A DNA stretch of 8,200 bases, from assembly GCA_003152795.1 (NCBI GenBank), contig PMBA01000467.1, positions 1 through 8,200 on the forward strand. The letters run 5' to 3'. This stretch comes from Acidobacteriaceae bacterium (lineage in GTDB: Bacteria; Acidobacteriota; Terriglobia; Terriglobales; Acidobacteriaceae). Position numbers and translations under genes: made by a program. The first letter of the stretch is position 1, and every line of letters begins with the position of its first letter. Under the pieces are notes generated by a model. That model did not search any database. It was not told the origin of the DNA and was given only the letters and a program-made list of their open reading frames with translations. Positions 5,706 through 8,200 of the stretch are shown in pieces.

Positions 5706-7898
5706 TCAGCTTCGGTTGGCAGTCACATTCACAACCCGCTCTAATCTGATGTCCGCAGAAGAACTGCCGATGCGGACCTTCACCTGGTCCGGTTCGACTT
5801 CAAACGTGCCCTTGGCGGAGTTCCAGTAGGCGAGGGCGCTGGCTTTCAAGGTCATGGGAACGGTTTTGGTTTCTCCGGGTTGCAGCGTGATGCGCTGGAA
5901 TCCCTTCAGTTCCTGGATTGGCCGCTCGACTTTTGAATTCAGGTGTGACACATACATCTGCACGACTTCATCTCCCGCGCGCGATCCCGTATTCCGCACG
6001 TCGACACTCACTGTGATTTCGTTGTCGGGTGCTAGTTTTTCCGAACTCGTTCGCAGATTGGAATAGGCAAATGTTGTATAGCTGAGACCTTCTCCGAATG
6101 AATACAGCGGCTTCTGCCGGAAATACATATAGGTGCGGCCATGACGGATGTCGTAATCCATCATGGGCGGCAGTTGATCGAGCGACACGGGCCAGGTCAC
6201 CACCAATCGCCCGGCGGGGTTGTAGTCGCCAAACAGCACGTCCGCCAGGGCATTTCCTTCCTCCTGGCTGTTGTGCGCCATGTGCAGGATCGCGGGCGCG
6301 TGTTCGTTGGTCCATGGAATGGAAAACGGAAAACTTGAGATCAGTACCACCACCATCCTTGGATTGGCCGCCAAAACCTGCTTGACCAGATCCTCCTGTT
6401 CCAGTGTGATCGACTTTCGGTCGATGGCTTCTTTTCCATCACTTGGCAGCGGGCACTTTGCCCAGCCTGCGTTGCAGGTTGGATGGTTGCCGACGATTAC
6501 GATTGCGACATCGGCCGCGTGGGCAATCTTCACCGCGTCGCCCGACGAATTGTCATGCGCAAACTCCACCCTGGCGCCGCTGAGTTTGTTTTTGATTCCG
6601 TCCAGCGGGCTTACTGCATAAGGTGGGGTGCCGCTGTACCAATCGAGCGCGACCTGATCGGCGTAAGGCCCAATTACGGCCACGGATTTCAGCTTCGTCC
6701 GGTCGAATGGCAACAACTGCTGTTCGTTCTTGAGCAACACAATCGATTCCTGTGTGATCTTGCGGACGAGCGCTTTGTGTTCCTCGTTGTCCCATGCCGG
6801 AGTGGTGCCCTTGATCTTCGAGTCGGCGACGAGTTCCGGCGGATCGAGCAACCCCAAGCGGATCACTACGCGGTAGACACCGCGCAGGTTCTCATCGATC
6901 TCGGAGAGATTCACGAGTTTCTTCTCCACGGCTGCACTCGCTCCGGCGCGGTAATTGTCGAGGAACTGATTGATTCCAGCATGAATCGCGCCCGCGGTAG
7001 CCAGGTCGATGTCCGGAAAATATTTGTGCTGCGTGACCATGTTCGTAAGCGCGCCCGCATCGGTGCAGATGATGCCGTCAAAGCCCCAATCATGCATGGT
7101 CATGTCGCGCAAGATGGGTTGCGCCGCCATCGGGATTCCGTTGTAGGCGTTGTAGGCGGTCATGTAAGCACGCGAACCGCCCTCGGTCACTCCCATACGG
7201 AAAGGCACGGAATAGTATTCGCGCAACAAACGGTCGTCGAAATCCGAGGAAGATCCGTCGCGGCCATTTTCGTTGCTGTTGGCGAGAAAGTGCTTCATGA
7301 GCGAAGCCGTCCGCCAATAATGTGGATCGTCTCCCTGCAGCCCGCGCACGAGCGCGACCGCCATGGTGCCGACGAGGTAGGGATCTTCGCCGTAGGATTC
7401 CTCGCTGCGGCCCCAGCGCGGATCGCGCGCCAGGTCGGCGTTTGGAGCGCGGATGACGATGCCCTCGCGGCGCCAATGCTCGCCTCTGCGTCCGGTTGAG
7501 TACAGGGTCTCGCTCTGAAAAATGTAGCGCGCTTCGTAAGCTTCGATTGCAGCGGCCTGTTGCAGCAGGGCTGGGTCCCAGGTTTCGCCGAGCCCGACCG
7601 ACTGCGGAAATTGTGTGGTCGGCAAGGGCTTGAGGCCGTGACCTTCCCATCCGCCGGGGCCGCCATAGGCAACGCCGTGCAGTCCTTCGATGTGTCCGGA
7701 ACCTTGAATGCCGAGTCGCGGCACGTCGGGAGAAGTGCTGAGCGCGCTAACTTTTTCGTCGAGCGTCATCAGGGAGAGGATGTTGTTGATGCGCGCTTCG
7801 ACCGGCAAGGTTGGATTCTTAAAGGGATACTGATACTGCTGCGACCATGAGAAGCTGGTCAGTAGAACGAAGATAGCAGTGAATCGGGCCGCGTTCAT
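5706..7898 (-). CDS. secreted GH3 beta-glucosidase / beta-xylosidase
   Basis: A 730-residue exo-acting retaining glycosidase that would release glucose or xylose from the non-reducing end of beta-linked oligosaccharides. Residues 1-19 are a signal peptide ending near SWS|QQ. The N-terminal GH3 domain contains RDPRWGRSEESYGEDP (158-173), KHFLANSNENGRDG (202-215) and the nucleophile Asp280 in GIICTDAG (275-282). The second alpha/beta domain follows at about 380-570, with a probable acid/base Glu490 just before AIDRKS and two nearby cysteines (475, 482) that could pair. A fibronectin-III-like domain occupies about 620-715 (DEVVQMYV, ELKGF, LQPGE). Length and order are typical of GH3 proteins with the Fn3-like end. 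A Shine-Dalgarno GGAGAG lies at 7904-7909. Glucose and xylose specificity cannot be separated from the sequence alone. Confidence 0.93.
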   Translation of the reverse strand: MNAARFTAIFVLLTSFSWSQQYQYPFKNPTLPVEARINNILSLMTLDEKVSALSTSPDVPRLGIQGSGHIEGLHGVAYGGPGGWEGHGLKPLPTTQFPQSVGLGETWDPALLQQAAAIEAYEARYIFQSETLYSTGRRGEHWRREGIVIRAPNADLARDPRWGRSEESYGEDPYLVGTMAVALVRGLQGDDPHYWRTASLMKHFLANSNENGRDGSSSDFDDRLLREYYSVPFRMGVTEGGSRAYMTAYNAYNGIPMAAQPILRDMTMHDWGFDGIICTDAGALTNMVTQHKYFPDIDLATAGAIHAGINQFLDNYRAGASAAVEKKLVNLSEIDENLRGVYRVVIRLGLLDPPELVADSKIKGTTPAWDNEEHKALVRKITQESIVLLKNEQQLLPFDRTKLKSVAVIGPYADQVALDWYSGTPPYAVSPLDGIKNKLSGARVEFAHDNSSGDAVKIAHAADVAIVIVGNHPTCNAGWAKCPLPSDGKEAIDRKSITLEQEDLVKQVLAANPRMVVVLISSFPFSIPWTNEHAPAILHMAHNSQEEGNALADVLFGDYNPAGRLVVTWPVSLDQLPPMMDYDIRHGRTYMYFRQKPLYSFGEGLSYTTFAYSNLRTSSEKLAPDNEITVSVDVRNTGSRAGDEVVQMYVSHLNSKVERPIQELKGFQRITLQPGETKTVPMTLKASALAYWNSAKGTFEVEPDQVKVRIGSSSADIRLERVVNVTANRS

Positions 7899-7903
7899 TC
7901 AAT

Positions 7904-7909
7904 CTCTCC
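7904..7909 (-). promoter_or_regulatory. ribosome binding site of the GH3 gene
   Basis: The minus strand reads GGAGAG, five bases before the ATG at 7898, a good match in a normal position. Confidence 0.7.
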
Positions 7910-7917
7910 AGTGACGC

Positions 7918-7997
7918 GAGGTCTCAGGTCCAAGGTTTCAGGTCTTAGGAACAGCAAGGGCTCAGACCGGATGCTGACACCTGCGACCTGATACCTG
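7918..7997. repeat. heptamer repeat in two opposed arms between GH42 and GH3
   Basis: The left arm (7918-7952) is five consecutive 7-bp units of the form NAGGNNN: GAGGTCT, CAGGTCC, AAGGTTT, CAGGTCT, TAGGAAC. The right arm (7977-7997) is three consecutive units ending in ACCTG: ACACCTG, CGACCTG, ATACCTG. These are the reverse complement of the CAGGTNN unit, and a degenerate GATGCTG precedes them. The arms are about 25 bases apart and could fold into an imperfect stem in which about 15 of 21 positions match. It fills most of the 104-bp gap. It resembles dispersed short heptamer repeats known from other bacteria; its function is unknown, possibly transcript stabilisation or attenuation. Confidence 0.7.
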
Positions 7998-8002
7998 AAG
8001 TT

Positions 8003-8200
8003 TCATTTGTCCAGCGCGACGGCCACACCATAGGGAGGCAGTTGCACTACGTTTCCTGTCTTGCCATCGAGCACCAGACTCATGGAGTGGGGCAGCGCTA
8101 CCTCACGGTTTTCCTGCGAATAATTAATGATCACGAAAACCTGCTTGCCCGGGCCAACGCGGCGGCTGACCTCGACGCCCTCGGGCACCGGGCCGAATAC
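8003..8200 (-). CDS. C-terminal end of a probable GH42 beta-galactosidase (partial)
   Basis: Only the last 65 codons are inside the window; the reading frame is open to the right edge and stops with TGA at 8005-8003. The visible part runs GVEVSRRVGPGKQVFVIINY, then a DGKTG turn and LPPYGVAVAL near the end. This is the pattern of the small C-terminal beta domain of GH42 beta-galactosidases: a GVEV-type strand, an FxxNYS strand, a short turn and a closing LPPYGV strand. A GTG at 8188 is an internal valine codon rather than a start. If correct, the gene adds another beta-galactosidase and is probably first of a leftward run GH42-GH3-GH29. Confidence is limited because no catalytic residue can be seen. 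Confidence 0.72.
   Translation of the reverse strand, partial: VFGPVPEGVEVSRRVGPGKQVFVIINYSQENREVALPHSMSLVLDGKTGNVVQLPPYGVAVALDK

Noticed and set aside
6483..7499. 338-codon plus-strand open frame opposite the GH3 gene
   Set aside because: It overlaps the GH3 catalytic region in antisense, and its composition reflects the third-position GC bias of the real gene.
1..8200. CRISPR arrays, tRNA or rRNA genes, insertion sequences, defence systems
   Set aside because: No regularly spaced direct repeats of 25-40 bp, cloverleaf or rRNA-like sequence, transposase or terminal inverted repeats, or nuclease or toxin genes were seen. The only spaced repeat is the 7-bp array at 7918-7997.

Overview
The window is a cluster of secreted glycoside hydrolases from a moderately GC-rich Gram-negative-type bacterium. 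The protein style, the set of enzyme families and a short heptamer repeat between two genes suggest a soil Acidobacteriota (Terriglobia/Koribacter-like). That placement is my inference from family resemblance and was not tested by a search.

Layout from left to right: positions 1-233 hold no gene I can support. A GH35-type beta-galactosidase with a DUF5597-like C-terminus (234-2027, minus) is followed by a 181-bp divergent promoter region. A second, clearly related GH35/DUF5597-like enzyme runs the other way (2209-3879, plus). It meets a GH29 alpha-L-fucosidase (3876-5540, minus) tail to tail, with the stop codons interlocked in four bases. After a 165-bp gap comes a GH3 beta-glucosidase/beta-xylosidase (5706-7898, minus). 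A 104-bp gap with a heptamer repeat in two opposed arms then leads to the last 65 codons of a probable GH42 beta-galactosidase (8003-8200, minus), cut by the window edge.

All four complete enzymes begin with a credible signal peptide and keep their expected catalytic carboxylates, so they probably act in the periplasm or outside the cell. The GH42, GH3 and GH29 genes lie in the same direction and could form one transcript reading leftward. Alpha-fucosidase, several beta-galactosidases and a beta-glucosidase/xylosidase together fit stepwise removal of Fuc-Gal-(Xyl) side chains, as in fucogalactoxyloglucan, followed by backbone hydrolysis. Other fucosylated galactosides are also possible. No transporter, regulator, GH31 xylosidase or endoglucanase is visible here, so the substrate remains a hypothesis.

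The main points to recheck are a Thr in place of the usual His in a fucose-binding motif of the GH29 enzyme, the heptamer repeat, the uneven architecture of the two GH35 paralogs, and the overlapping convergent stops. I did not see a wholly new system; this is a fairly ordinary polysaccharide-degradation locus with some unusual details.
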